From Prosthecobacter algae (GTDB lineage Bacteria > Verrucomicrobiota > Verrucomicrobiia > Verrucomicrobiales > Verrucomicrobiaceae), in contig NZ_BAABIA010000003.1 of NCBI RefSeq assembly GCF_039542385.1, positions 186,001-250,000 on the forward strand: DNA of 64,000 nt, written 5' to 3'. Positions within the stretch are counted from its first letter, which is position 1, and the number at the start of each line of letters is the position of its first letter. The notes beneath the pieces are model-generated. The model was given only the letters and a program-made list of their open reading frames with translations. It searched no databases and had not been told where the DNA came from. Position numbers and translations under genes: made by a program. Positions 56,228 through 63,460 of this stretch are shown here, one piece after another.

Positions 56228-57403
56228 ATGACCGACCGCTTTAAACAAGGAATGGTGTTTACCGATGAGGTGACGCTCTCCGCCGAACTCGTCGGCCGCT
56301 TCGCCGATTTCTCAGGAGACCATAACCCCGTCCATCTGGAGCCTGCCGCTGCACGTGGATTCGGCTATGCACGCCCCTTTGCCCATGGAGCCATCCTGAC
56401 CGCCATCGTCTCCCGCATTATCGGCATGAAAGTGCCTGGTCCAGGAGCCGTCTGGATGAGCCAGAACATGGAGTGGCTGAAGCCGCTCTTCGTGGGCGAA
56501 ACCGTACGGGTGGAGGCGGAGATCACGGAGGTCTCCACCGGAGCCTCGGTTTTGCACCTTGCCCTGCGTGCCTTCAATCAGCAGGGAGAAGCCGTGATGA
56601 ACGGGCAGGCCAAGGTTAAGATGGCCGCCCAACTCGCAGTGGCGGAGACCAGCGACCAGGAGAAAGAAACCCGGGTCGCCCTGGTGACCGGAGGCTCCCG
56701 TGGCATCGGCGCTGCAGCAGCCCAGGCCCTGGCAGCCGCCGGTTATCATGTCGCCCTCAGCTATCACTCCAACCAGTCGGCAGCCAATGAAGTGGCCAGC
56801 AGGATCCGCGAACACGAGGTCCGTTGCCAGACCTACCCAGCCGACCTTTCAAACGAAGATGCTGCCAGCGAGCTGGTGCGCAAAGTGACCCGCGACTTTG
56901 GCCGTCTGGATGTGGTGATGCATGCCGCCAGCCAGCCGCTGAAGAGCCTTAGCGTGATGGAGCTTTCCCCGGCTGACTACCGTGACTACTGGCGTGTGCA
57001 TGTGGAGGCAGCGCTGGCCCTGGTGAAGGCAGCCGTTCCAGGCATGGGCGAGCGCCGGTTTGGTCGGCTGATCTTCCTGGGCACCTCGGCCCTGTTTGGG
57101 GCGCCTCCCGCCAAAATGGCCGCCTATGTCAGTGCCAAGCAGGCCCTCTGGGGGGCCGTGCGCTGCCTGGCCCAGGAGCTGGGGCCGCAGCAGATCACGG
57201 CCAACATGATCTCCCCGGGCATGACCATCACGGAGCTGACGGACAACATCCCCGCCCGCATGAAGGAGGCGGAAGCACGCAAAGTACCACTGCGGCGGCT
57301 GGCCGTGCCGGAGGACATCGCCTCCGTGGTGGCCTTCCTGGCCAGTGATGCCTCGGCCTACCTAAACGGCCAAAACATCCCGCTAACGGGTGGCCCAACC
57401 TGA
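56228..57403 (+). CDS. MaoC-like hydratase fused to SDR (FabG-like) oxidoreductase
   Basis: The 391-residue protein has two domains. Residues 1-140 are a hot-dog (R)-hydratase of MaoC type with the catalytic Asp/His in FSGDHNPVHLEP, and the SDR domain runs from about 147 with TGGSRGIG, a Ser in LGTSALFG, YVSAK (Tyr and Lys) and a PG-type end (NMISPGMTITEL). The NNAG motif is replaced by HAAS. Hydratase plus ketoreductase in one chain gives the beta-carbon processing steps of an acyl-thioester pathway. It follows the acyltransferase by 15 bases, in the FkbH/ACP operon. Confidence 0.9.
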   Translation: MTDRFKQGMVFTDEVTLSAELVGRFADFSGDHNPVHLEPAAARGFGYARPFAHGAILTAIVSRIIGMKVPGPGAVWMSQNMEWLKPLFVGETVRVEAEITEVSTGASVLHLALRAFNQQGEAVMNGQAKVKMAAQLAVAETSDQEKETRVALVTGGSRGIGAAAAQALAAAGYHVALSYHSNQSAANEVASRIREHEVRCQTYPADLSNEDAASELVRKVTRDFGRLDVVMHAASQPLKSLSVMELSPADYRDYWRVHVEAALALVKAAVPGMGERRFGRLIFLGTSALFGAPPAKMAAYVSAKQALWGAVRCLAQELGPQQITANMISPGMTITELTDNIPARMKEAEARKVPLRRLAVPEDIASVVAFLASDASAYLNGQNIPLTGGPT

Positions 57404-57423
57404 ATCTCGTGCCCTGATTACAC

Positions 57424-57454
57424 AAAACCCCAAACACGAAACCGTGTTTGGGGT
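57424..57454. terminator. Hairpin between the MaoC-SDR and hpf genes
   Basis: ACCCCAAACACG (57427-57438) pairs perfectly with CGTGTTTGGGGT (57443-57454). On the minus strand it is followed by TTTTG, so it may end hpf; the same hairpin could also stop the plus-strand operon. Confidence 0.75.
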
Positions 57455-57477
57455 CTGCGAAGAATCAGAGATCCTAA

Positions 57478-58071
57478 TTAAGCTGCGACAGCCTTGTCTT
57501 CGGGCTCGATGAGGCCGTATTCGCCATCCTTACGGCGGAACATGATGGCCAGCTTGTGAGTCGTCTGGTTGTGGAAGACGACGAATGGGCGGTCATTGAT
57601 TTCGAGGTCCATGATGGCTTCATCCGGATAAAGCGGGCGCACCTTGTACTGCTCCTGATGGACGTAGGCATGCTCGACAGTTTCGACTTCGCCATGAAGG
57701 TCGTCGGCGTGGAAAACCTTCTGCTCCAGGTGGCGGATGCTGCCGTCCTTGCGAGGACGGTGGCTCTTCAGGAGGCGGGTCTTGAACTTGCGCATCCGGC
57801 GGGCGATCTTGGAGATGGACTCGTCGATCGAGGCATAGATGTCTTCCGTGGTGCTCTTGGCTTCGATATGAATGTGGTCAGCGCAGAACAGGATGATTTC
57901 GGCGATCTGGCGGTGGTGCTCCACATCCAGGATGACTTTGGCCTCAATGATTCGCGGGTAGTCCAAGTGGAGGCTCTCGATCTTCTTATGAGAGTATTCA
58001 CGGATGGCCTCTGTGATCTCGATATGACGGCCAGTGATGACGATCGGCAGGTTCACGTTATGTTTTTGCAT
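57478..58071 (-). CDS. hpf: Ribosome hibernation-promoting factor, long form
   Basis: The 197-residue protein has the HPF/YfiA N-terminal fold (ITGRHIEITEAIREYSHKKI, ILDVEHHRQIAEI) and the long-form C-terminal dimerisation domain (KVRPLYPDEAIMDLEINDRPF, VVFHNQTTHKLAIMFRRKDG). The long form dimerises ribosomes to 100S particles in stationary phase. A strong SD (AGGAGG) lies nine bases before the ATG, rare in this window. It is the last gene of the kdsA-lpt operon. Confidence 0.94.
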   Translation of the reverse strand: MQKHNVNLPIVITGRHIEITEAIREYSHKKIESLHLDYPRIIEAKVILDVEHHRQIAEIILFCADHIHIEAKSTTEDIYASIDESISKIARRMRKFKTRLLKSHRPRKDGSIRHLEQKVFHADDLHGEVETVEHAYVHQEQYKVRPLYPDEAIMDLEINDRPFVVFHNQTTHKLAIMFRRKDGEYGLIEPEDKAVAA

Positions 58072-58124
58072 GGTATGTATCCTCCTGTATTGGGGTTGGT
58101 TGAAAACGGTTGGGGGAAAGGGTG

Positions 58125-58961
58125 TTACATGGTGAAATCTTCGCCCAAGTAAAGGCGGCGGGCTTCAGGATCGTTGACGAGAAAGTCTTTGGTTCCGTGG
58201 CGTCGCACCTGGCCTTCGTAGATGAGGTAGGCACGGTCCACAATGTTCAGCGTTTCGCGTACATTGTGGTCAGTGATCAGGATGGCGAGCCCCGCACGGC
58301 GAAGCATGCGGATGATGTCCTGGATCTCACTGACGGCGATGGGGTCCACGCCGCTGAAGGGCTCATCGAGCATGAGCAGCTTGGGCTCAGTGACGAGGCT
58401 GCGGGCGATGGTGAGGCGGCGTTTTTCGCCCCCGGAAAGCGTGAGCGCCAGATTGTCCGCCACATGGTCAATGCCGAACTTTTCCATGAGCTGCTGGCAC
58501 TGCTCCTCACGCTCCTTCTTGGTGTAGTTCTGCGTCTCCATGACGGCGAGGATGTTCTCGCGGACGGTGAGACGGCGGAAGATGGACTCTTCCTGTGGCA
58601 GGTAACCCATGCCGAGGCGGGCGCGCTTGAACATGGGCTGCTCGGTGGCGTCGTTACCATCGAAGATGACCTTGCCGCCGTTGGGACGGACGAGGCCCAC
58701 AATCATGTAGAAGGTGGTGGTCTTGCCAGCACCGTTGGGGCCGAGGAGGCCGACGATTTCGCCAGCCCGGACCTCGATGTCCACCCCGTTCACCACGGCG
58801 CGGCCATCATAGACTTTTTTCAGCCCCTCAGTGTGCAGGAGCATGCTTCTTTCATCCGGGCCGGAGGCGGCGGCCTCAGAAGATTCGTCAACCGGGGCTC
58901 CGTCCCAGATGGGTGCGGAGTCGGTCGGGGTGGATGGACGCTTGGAACGTGCGGCTGACAT
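58125..58961 (-). CDS. lptB: LPS export ABC transporter ATP-binding protein
   Basis: The 278-residue protein has Walker A GPNGAGKTT, the Q-loop in GYLPQEESIFRRL (typical of LptB), signature LSGGEKRR, Walker B LLMLDEPF, and the H-loop ITDHNVRE. LptB powers lipopolysaccharide extraction from the inner membrane with LptF/G. It has a 39-residue Ser/Pro/Ala N-terminal extension before MLLHTEGLKKVYDG, either real or a start at 58844. It follows lptA by 16 bases and precedes hpf by 53; lptF/G are not in the window. Confidence 0.95.
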   Translation of the reverse strand: MSAARSKRPSTPTDSAPIWDGAPVDESSEAAASGPDERSMLLHTEGLKKVYDGRAVVNGVDIEVRAGEIVGLLGPNGAGKTTTFYMIVGLVRPNGGKVIFDGNDATEQPMFKRARLGMGYLPQEESIFRRLTVRENILAVMETQNYTKKEREEQCQQLMEKFGIDHVADNLALTLSGGEKRRLTIARSLVTEPKLLMLDEPFSGVDPIAVSEIQDIIRMLRRAGLAILITDHNVRETLNIVDRAYLIYEGQVRRHGTKDFLVNDPEARRLYLGEDFTM

Positions 58962-58977
58962 GCCCGGATAATGAAAA

Positions 58978-59982
58978 TTACAGGTTGTTGCGAGACGCCC
59001 CTGCGCCTTCCTCCTCCGACAGGATCACTGTGCGGGTGCGGCGGTTGGAGTTGAAGTTGCCCTTCTCATCGAAGGTCATCACGGTATCGGGCGTGATGGC
59101 CATCTGCATCACGTTTCCGGTCTGCACCTGGGGATTGTCACGCATGGTGATGATGCCGGTGGAGCCTTCATAGACGGCATTGCGGCAAAAGGCGCGCTGG
59201 AGTTCGCCGGAGGGATTGGCCTTTTCAATGCGCACCATGGGGCCAGAAGCGATGGCTTTTTTGACGGTGCTCTGGCGCTTCTCCGGCTGGCCTTTTTTAC
59301 CGGCCATGATCGGATCAATAGCGGAAGGCTTCGGTGCCGGTTTGGCAGCTTTGTCCGTCGCCTGCGCCTCCTGCTCGAGGTGAACGATCAGCTCTTCGCA
59401 CTCAATGTAGAACTGCGGGTGACGCGCGCGGACGTTGCCCGTGTAAATGAGGACGCGGGTGCTCGAGTCGAACACGCAGGAGTCGGACTCGATGACCGCC
59501 ACAGGCTTTTTCCCAGATGCATCTTCCGGGGCGGCAGCCAGGGGCTGCAGGGCACCAGGAACCGGGCCAGGAGGCGCAGCCGGGGGCTGATCTGCCGCTG
59601 GGGTGGTGGTTGCGGAGGCAGCAGGCGGGGCGTCTCCGGCAGGAGTTTCACCCTGGGCACCCATCATTTTCTGGGCTTCCGGCAGGAGGGTTTTGGCGGC
59701 GGCTTTGGCAGCCTCGGCGGCCTGGGCCTTGACCTCAGGGGATTGCAGCGCGGCTTTGGCCGCATCGGTGAGGTTGCTGGGCAGTTTGCCCATCAGGCCC
59801 TTGGCGGTTTCCTTCGCCTTGTCCAGCTCACCATTGGCCTGGGCTTGGCGCAGCTTTTCAGCGGCGGACTGGAGCTGCTTTTTCTGGTCGCTGGTGGGGG
59901 TGGTGAGACGCGATGCGCCCTGCCCGCTGGCAAAGTGGACCATGCCGAGGACGGCAAGGGCAATGGTGGTGATCGTTCTCAT
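58978..59982 (-). CDS. lptA: LptA/OstA-like periplasmic LPS-transport protein with an extended N-terminus
   Basis: The 334-residue protein has a signal peptide (MRTITTIALAVLGMVHFASG), a long Ala/Lys/Pro-rich helical spacer to about residue 155, and an OstA beta-jellyroll from about residue 160 (VIESDSCVFDSSTRVLIYTGNVRARHPQFYIECEEL in part) that carries the LPS acyl chains between membranes. Proteobacterial LptA has about 185 residues, so the N-terminal spacer is the odd part. It lies between lptC and lptB. The C-terminus ends shortly after VMTFDEKGNF, less than a full bridge set. Confidence 0.85.
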   Translation of the reverse strand: MRTITTIALAVLGMVHFASGQGASRLTTPTSDQKKQLQSAAEKLRQAQANGELDKAKETAKGLMGKLPSNLTDAAKAALQSPEVKAQAAEAAKAAAKTLLPEAQKMMGAQGETPAGDAPPAASATTTPAADQPPAAPPGPVPGALQPLAAAPEDASGKKPVAVIESDSCVFDSSTRVLIYTGNVRARHPQFYIECEELIVHLEQEAQATDKAAKPAPKPSAIDPIMAGKKGQPEKRQSTVKKAIASGPMVRIEKANPSGELQRAFCRNAVYEGSTGIITMRDNPQVQTGNVMQMAITPDTVMTFDEKGNFNSNRRTRTVILSEEEGAGASRNNL

Positions 59983-59984
59983 AA

Positions 59985-60503
59985 TCAGTTGGATGGTTGG
60001 CTTCCCTCCGATTTGCCAGAGACCGAGCCGCTGTCAAAGATCAAAGTGCGGACGCGGCCTTTCATGCTGCCCACGGACTGCGTGGTATCAAAGATCATGG
60101 AATCGCCTTCCATCTCGAAATCCGCACGGGCCACGCGACTGCGTTCGCCGCTGCGGAGGATTTTTTCGTCCATGTGGTAGTTGGCGCTTTTCAGTTCCAC
60201 TCGCAGGGTTTCGGCAGGTGTCTTGCCGTAGATTTCCACGACGACGTTTTCAGCCTTCAGCAGGGTGTCGTCCAGGCGGGTCAGGGTCTTGGCCGTCAGC
60301 AGAGACGAGGCCTTGCCATCGCTGAAGGAGGGGACGGTGACGTCCTCATTCACAAACCCGAGGGGGATCATTTTGCCAAAGGCGCTCATGCCCCCGCCAT
60401 CCTCAGATTCGGTGGCCGTCTGGGACAGGGCAGCCGCGGCGATGGCCAACAGGCCCATGCCCAGGCAGGGTCTCAACATTCTCAGCGTTTTACCTGACCT
60501 CAT
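59985..60503 (-). CDS. LptC-like periplasmic protein
   Basis: The 172-residue protein has an N-terminal membrane/signal segment (LRPCLGMGLLAIAAAALS), then a beta-rich domain (SSLLTAKTLTRLDDTLLKAENVVVEIYG) of OstA/LptC type. It is placed between kdsA and lptA exactly where lptC lies in the proteobacterial cluster, which supports the name more than sequence alone. An SD-like GGAGG lies nine bases before its ATG inside kdsA's end. Confidence 0.75.
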   Translation of the reverse strand: MRSGKTLRMLRPCLGMGLLAIAAAALSQTATESEDGGGMSAFGKMIPLGFVNEDVTVPSFSDGKASSLLTAKTLTRLDDTLLKAENVVVEIYGKTPAETLRVELKSANYHMDEKILRSGERSRVARADFEMEGDSMIFDTTQSVGSMKGRVRTLIFDSGSVSGKSEGSQPSN

Positions 60504-60504
60504 T

Positions 60505-61335
60505 TTAAGAATCCTCCGTCACCAGACTGTGAATGCGCCGCAGTTTTTCGACCACCTGAGCAATGTCAGACATTGGCACCTGGTTGGGCCCGTCGGAAAG
60601 AGCCTTGGCCGGGTTTGGGTGCGTTTCCATAAAAACACCATCGCAACCAGCAGCCACCGCAGCACGCGCCAAAACGGGGGCCAACTTGCCATCGCCTCCC
60701 GTGGTGGTGCCAAGGCCCCCTGGACGCTGAACAGAGTGAGTCGCGTCAAAAATGACCCGATAGCCCAGCTCCCGCATCCAGTATAGCGACCTCATATCCG
60801 TTACCAGGTTTTGATAACCAAAGGTGGTTCCACGTTCAGTAAAAAGAAAGTTTTCGCAGCCGACGGTGGCGAGTTTTTCGGCGATGTTTTTGACATCCCA
60901 GGGAGCCATGAACTGGCCTTTCTTCACATTCACGGCGCGGCCCGTCTCCCCAGCGGTCAGGATGAGATCCGTCTGGCGGCTCAGGAAGGCGGGGATTTGC
61001 AGAAGATCAACATGCTCGGCGGCGATCTTGGCCTCTTCAGGCGAGTGTACATCCGTGGTCACCGGCACGCCCAGTTTAGCACCGATCTCGGCCAAAATGC
61101 GGCAGCCTTTTTCCACGCCTAGGCCGCGGTAGGAGCTGATGGCGCTGCGGTTAGCCTTGTCATAGGAGGCCTTGAAGACCCATTTCAGGCGCAGGCTGTT
61201 GGCGATGGCCCCCAGTTTCTCCGCCACGTCCCAAATGAATTCCTCACTCTCGATGACACAGGGGCCGAGAATGAACAACGGCTGCGTACCATCCACCGGC
61301 ACGGAACCCACCTTAACAACGGGAAGAGAGAGCAT
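60505..61335 (-). CDS. kdsA: 3-deoxy-8-phosphooctulonate synthase
   Basis: Condenses arabinose-5-phosphate and phosphoenolpyruvate to Kdo-8-phosphate for LPS core. The 276-residue protein has the aldolase blocks FILGPCVIESEEF, FKASYDKANRSAI, DVHSPEEAKIAAEHVDLLQIPAFLSRQTDLI in part, and FDATHSVQRPGG. Its stop is one base before the lptC start. A Gram-negative, Kdo-containing outer membrane follows from this gene. It heads the kdsA-lptC-lptA-lptB-hpf operon. Confidence 0.96.
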   Translation of the reverse strand: MLSLPVVKVGSVPVDGTQPLFILGPCVIESEEFIWDVAEKLGAIANSLRLKWVFKASYDKANRSAISSYRGLGVEKGCRILAEIGAKLGVPVTTDVHSPEEAKIAAEHVDLLQIPAFLSRQTDLILTAGETGRAVNVKKGQFMAPWDVKNIAEKLATVGCENFLFTERGTTFGYQNLVTDMRSLYWMRELGYRVIFDATHSVQRPGGLGTTTGGDGKLAPVLARAAVAAGCDGVFMETHPNPAKALSDGPNQVPMSDIAQVVEKLRRIHSLVTEDS

Positions 61336-61701
61336 GAGAGATCAAAGGAAGCTGCCCGGTGGCCGTACGCCGTCGAGCGACTGTCAGAATAGCGAGGCCC
61401 GCCAGTTCTGACAACCTGCAAGTGCGGCCAAGTGCAAGGGAATGCATGAATCGAGATGCCCTGATTTCAAAATTCTCCTCAAACGGGCATTTCCAAAGGC
61501 ACACCCTCAAATTTCAGCTTTCTGCTGTGAATATAAACTCCCCCTCAGGAGATTTAGAAAGGACCAGCGAAGAGCCGATGACGATGCAAGAGAGTGACCG
61601 GCCACGAGCGGAGCTTCATCGACGGTGGGGCCTGTTCATCTGCGCAAACAATGAAACTGAACAGGAAAGCTGTATCCATTGGAAACAGGAGCAAGTGCAT
61701 C
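61336..61701. other. Intergenic stretch between kdsA and tRNA-Arg, no gene
   Basis: About 365 bases with no convincing gene. It holds the kdsA promoter region; GTCAGAA (61383-61389) and TTCTGAC (61406-61412) form a loose inverted repeat that may be chance. A frame of 142 codons here runs into the tRNA and is a shadow. Confidence 0.5.
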
Positions 61702-61776
61702 TGGTGCGCTCGCCAGGAATCGAACCTGGATATGCGGCTTCGGAGACCACCATTCTATCCGTTGAACTACGAGCGC
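61702..61776 (-). tRNA. tRNA-Arg, anticodon CCG
   Basis: Read on the minus strand it folds to a full cloverleaf: acceptor stem GCGCTCG with CGAGCGC, D arm GTTC/GAAT, anticodon stem GTGGT/GCCGC around loop CTCCGAA (anticodon CCG), a four-base variable region, T arm CCAGG-TTCGATT-CCTGG, then discriminator A and an encoded CCA (61702-61704). It reads CGG codons. Confidence 0.95.
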
Positions 61777-61831
61777 GTTCAGGGTGAATCAAAGAATCGC
61801 ACGCTCTGAGAGAGGCAGCAAGTGAGTTTTC

Positions 61832-62995
61832 ATGCTGAGATGGCGACACCTCCCCTCCGCACTCCCCGTTGGCAGAGGCAGACAGGCGGTGCATAGTGGG
61901 CGAGTGCCGCTATCCCTCCATGACCTGACCTTCGACGAACTGCGCGATCTCCACGTGGCAGACGGCCTGCGCCCAGCCCATGTCAGCACGGTGTGGAATG
62001 CGCTGCATTTCCGGGCCGAGACGGATCTGGCAGCCCGGGCCGTGCGGGATGAATGGGTGCCGCCCTTGCGCCGCTGGCTGGCGGAAAAAGTGGGGGGCGA
62101 AGGCGGCTACACGATGGATCACCTCGCCGTGGCTTCCCACATTCCCAGTGGGGATGGACTGACCCAAAAGTTCCTGCTGCGCCTCCAGGATGGGCAGGAG
62201 ATCGAAACGGTGATCATGGGCTACACCGGGCGTCACACGGTGTGTGTGAGCACCCAGGCGGGCTGCGCCATGGGCTGTGTGTTCTGTGCCACCGGGCAAA
62301 TGGGTTTTGTTAGGCACCTGCGGCCCGGTGAGATCGTGGGCCAAGTGCTGCATGCCCAGCGCATCCTGCGGGCCAAAGGCGAGCGGCTGCGCAACATCGT
62401 CCTCATGGGCATGGGCGAGCCGCTGCATAACTACGACAACGTGATGAAGGCCCTGGACCTCATCAGCGACACGCGCGGCTGCAACATCGGGCCCAGCAAG
62501 ATCAGCGTCAGCACCGTCGGCGTGGTGCCGGGCATCCTGCGTCTGGCGGCGGAAAACCGCCCCTACAACCTCGCCATCAGCCTGCATGGCAGCACCGAGG
62601 CCGAACGCGCCGCCTTGATCCCCGCCAATCAACGCTGGCCCCTGGCCGAGCTCATCGCCGCCTGTCACACCTACGGGCAGCAGACTGGCCGCCGCATCTT
62701 CTTTGCCTGGACTCTCATCGCAGGGGTTAATGACACGCCCGAGCACGCACATCGCGTCGCCACTCTCCTTGCGGGACTCGATGCCCACGTAAACCTCATC
62801 CCTCTCAATGAAACCGCCGGTTACAGCGGACGCGAAAGCGCCGGGAGTTCCGGCGATGTTTTCCAGGCCATCATTCAGGAAGCAGGTATCCCCTGCACCG
62901 TCCGCCAGCGCCGCGGTATCGATGTCGCCGCAGGTTGTGGCCAGCTCAAGGCCGAGAAACAAAAGAACCGCCGCCTCCAGCCCACATCAGCCTAA
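61832..62995 (+). CDS. rlmN: 23S rRNA (adenine-2503-C2) methyltransferase, dual-specificity RlmN
   Basis: Radical-SAM methylase. The 387-residue protein has the radical SAM cluster C145, C149, C152 in CAMGCVFC, the two conserved catalytic Cys C138 (in TVCVSTQAG) and C369 (in AAGCGQL), GMGEPLHNYDNVMKAL, and ISLHGSTEAERAALIP. All key residues are present. The N-terminus before residue 25 is Arg/Pro-rich; a GTG at 61904 could be the real start. It is divergent from the tRNA. Confidence 0.93.
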   Translation: MLRWRHLPSALPVGRGRQAVHSGRVPLSLHDLTFDELRDLHVADGLRPAHVSTVWNALHFRAETDLAARAVRDEWVPPLRRWLAEKVGGEGGYTMDHLAVASHIPSGDGLTQKFLLRLQDGQEIETVIMGYTGRHTVCVSTQAGCAMGCVFCATGQMGFVRHLRPGEIVGQVLHAQRILRAKGERLRNIVLMGMGEPLHNYDNVMKALDLISDTRGCNIGPSKISVSTVGVVPGILRLAAENRPYNLAISLHGSTEAERAALIPANQRWPLAELIAACHTYGQQTGRRIFFAWTLIAGVNDTPEHAHRVATLLAGLDAHVNLIPLNETAGYSGRESAGSSGDVFQAIIQEAGIPCTVRQRRGIDVAAGCGQLKAEKQKNRRLQPTSA

Positions 62996-63460
62996 CCGAA
63001 AGTTTGCTACCCCTGTTATCGCAGGATGCATCCTCCAGCAGAAAGGCCAAGCCGCGCAGCAGGCAAAGCCAAAGTACTCCAGAGCTTCAGCTCGCCCAAT
63101 CTCCGCTACAGATTCGACCCGTTCCTTCAGGTAGGCATAACCCGCCTGATATCCGATGAATTAAAACCAATCGCTCCCAAGGGATATTGGAAAAGGTCGC
63201 CCACCCCTAGATCGTGAGATGACAGACAGGCCCGAGAGGAGTGCGGAGACTCTTCTCCGCCGTCATAACCCAGCGGCATAGCCGCCAAGATTCCTCCCTG
63301 AACTAACGAAAACCTCACGCCCCCTAGAATCTGAAAAGGATTGAGCCCGACAGTTCCTAAATCCACCCCTTGCCAGTATAACCAACAGTCAGACAAACGA
63401 ACGTGATTCAAAGTCCCGCAAGGAATGGGACAGAAAGCCCCACTCCTTGTCAAAGTCCGC
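62996..63460. other. 465-base stretch without a convincing gene, with a perfect small hairpin
   Basis: Between rlmN and the heme-binding gene no frame has recognisable protein features. A 108-codon minus-strand frame (63127-63453) is unlike any family I know. At 63243-63260 GCGGAGA and TCTCCGC form a seven-pair hairpin with a four-base loop, perhaps a dispersed repeat or a decayed gene. Confidence 0.4.

Noticed and set aside
61359..61787. 142-codon plus-strand frame containing a GIEPGYAASET-like stretch
   Set aside because: This is the well-known false translation of a tRNA gene on the opposite strand; the region holds tRNA-Arg(CCG).
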